Assembly (NCBI GenBank): GCA_003218945.1
Contig: QHPE01000155.1
Span: 1-47,009, forward strand
DNA from: Verrucomicrobiota bacterium
GTDB taxonomy: Bacteria; Verrucomicrobiota; Verrucomicrobiia; Chthoniobacterales; UBA10450
Reading direction: 5' to 3'
Length of the DNA: 47,009 bases
Under the pieces are notes generated by a model. That model searched no databases. It was not told the DNA's origin and saw nothing but the letters and a program-made list of their open reading frames with translations. How positions within the stretch are numbered: the first letter of the stretch is position 1; every line of letters starts with the position of its first letter. This document shows, piece after piece, positions 46,389 to 47,009 of the stretch. The translations under genes were made by a program, and so were the position numbers.

Positions 46389-46690
46389 TTTCTTGCGCGC
46401 TGGATGTTCAGCGTTGGGCGTTTCTTCCTTTAGATAATGCGTGCGCTGCTGGCCTTCGCAGTCGCCGCAAGACCAACATTAACATTGAGAAGGAGTCAGG
46501 ACGTATCTGATCCACTCACTCTGCGAAGCAATTCGTGTAAGCGCTCCAACCAACGACTCCACTACACCGGTCTTGCAGCATGGTAGGGATGCCGCGCTGC
46601 GGCGTCCGGACATCGCGGCACGATTTCCTACCAGTTGCCACGACGCTCGTGCGCGGCTGAGCAAATTCGATTACGATCACGGGCAAGAGC
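46389..46690. other. Intergenic region with one palindromic element
   Basis: About 300 bp between the SurA-like gene and pdxA. It holds the GGTAGGG-type palindrome at 46582-46632 and no supported gene. Small frames on both strands overlap the palindrome and lack ribosome-binding sites. A short AT-rich stretch around 46423-46440 could carry promoter elements for pdxA, but none stands out. Confidence 0.45.
46582..46632. repeat. GGTAGGG...CCTACC palindrome upstream of pdxA
   Basis: GGTAGGGATGCCGCGCTGCG at the left and CATCGCGGCACGATTTCCTACC at the right, with hairpin GCCGCGCTGCGGC. It is the intergenic relative of the in-frame copy in the fadJ-like gene at 6712-6764. Confidence 0.82.
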
Positions 46691-47009
46691 ATGAGCAGGG
46701 AAAAGCTACGAATTGGGGTCACGCTTGGCGATTGCGCCGGCATAGGGCCGGAGATTGTTGACCTTGCTTTGAAGTCGAGGCGAGTTGCGAAATCAGCCGA
46801 ATACAAGATTATCGGCAAATATCCCAGGTGCTCGTTGGGCCAACCGACCACGGAAACTGCGCGGGCTGCCGCCATTGCACTCGAAGAGGCTATCACCCTC
46901 GTCCGACGCGGCGAGCTGGATGCGATCGTAACCGGGCCAATTCATAAGGCGCGGATGTACGAGGTAGGATTCAGGTTCCCGGGACAAACGGAATTTTTCG
47001 CCGAGCGCT
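46691..47009 (+). CDS. pdxA: 4-hydroxythreonine-4-phosphate dehydrogenase PdxA (N-terminal part, cut by window edge)
   Basis: An open frame from ATG 46691 runs out of the right edge after 106 codons. It begins MSREKLRIGVTLGDCAGIGPEI, matching the PdxA opening G-D-P-A-G-I-G-P-E (with Cys for Pro). It continues EEAITLVRRGELDAIVTGPI and HKARMYEVGFRFPGQTEFFA, matching the V-T-G-P-I-N-K and F-P-G-H-T-E-F motifs. The enzyme oxidises 4-phosphohydroxy-threonine in pyridoxal-5'-phosphate synthesis. The stretch between the first motif and AIVTGP is shorter than in E. coli PdxA. It lies next to the surA-like gene, an ordering also seen in proteobacteria. Confidence 0.85.
   Translation, partial: MSREKLRIGVTLGDCAGIGPEIVDLALKSRRVAKSAEYKIIGKYPRCSLGQPTTETARAAAIALEEAITLVRRGELDAIVTGPIHKARMYEVGFRFPGQTEFFAER

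Noticed and set aside
1-47009. tRNA, rRNA or CRISPR loci
   Set aside because: No tRNA-like cloverleaf with CCA-proximal pattern, no rRNA-like stretch and no array of identical 25-40 bp repeats with unique spacers were seen by eye.

Overview
The window looks like chromosomal DNA of a Gram-negative, Verrucomicrobiota-like soil bacterium (inference). It is moderately GC-rich and has many Sec-exported and lipoprotein genes, a lysine 6-transaminase / aminoadipate-semialdehyde dehydrogenase pair, DUF4239, DUF3008 and DUF6496 proteins, and a very dense set of short palindromic repeats. No rRNA, tRNA or CRISPR array was recognised.

Layout. 1-98: tail of an IS110-type transposase. 168-7399 (minus): a four-gene catabolic operon (FadJ-like, acyl-CoA dehydrogenase, lysine 6-transaminase, aminoadipate-semialdehyde dehydrogenase) with a palindromic element at every gene junction. 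7627-9024: MgtE magnesium channel. 9103-10095: M28 peptidase. 10326-14469 (minus): TetR-HlyD-ABC ATPase-ABC permease export operon, with a GIY-YIG nuclease gene flanked by inverted repeats lodged between ATPase and permease. 14764-15321: secreted protein. 15605-17512: RecQ. 17558-30300: an island of secreted proteins of unknown role. It holds related 'SPDGKW...DSKR' proteins, three of them with C-terminal LprI-like (DUF1311) domains, two TPR proteins and a DUF4239 membrane protein, and it contains several damaged genes. 30401-35420 (minus): DUF3008 protein, APC amino-acid permease, a REP-associated tyrosine transposase (RAYT), and 5-oxoprolinase PxpA/PxpC/PxpB. 35547-37418: YceI, RecO, and a DUF6496 protein with a histone-H1-like tail. 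37661-40714: S9 peptidase and an L,D-transpeptidase lipoprotein. 40940-47009: DAHP synthase, Mfd, SurA-like foldase and the start of PdxA.

The most unusual signal is a family of short bipartite palindromes that begin TGTAG(C/G) and end (C/G)CTACA, each usually two hairpins back to back. They lie between genes, at gene ends where the TAG of TGTAG is the stop codon (lat and the acyl-CoA dehydrogenase), and in frame inside housekeeping genes: two in Mfd, two in FadJ, two in the S9 peptidase, and copies or half-copies in PxpB and PxpC. Nearly all in-frame copies are read in the same frame (xxT GTA Gxx, giving Val-Ala/Gly). A separate 65-bp palindromic repeat encodes the N-terminal extension of both the RAYT and the adjacent permease. 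This resembles the Rickettsia palindromic elements, here in a genome that also carries a candidate mobilising RAYT. Other repeat families are a GTCATYCYGAGYGAAGCG repeat, two end-to-end copies of a ~170-bp MITE-like element next to start codons, and a perfect 57-bp inverted repeat flanking the S9 peptidase/L,D-transpeptidase pair.
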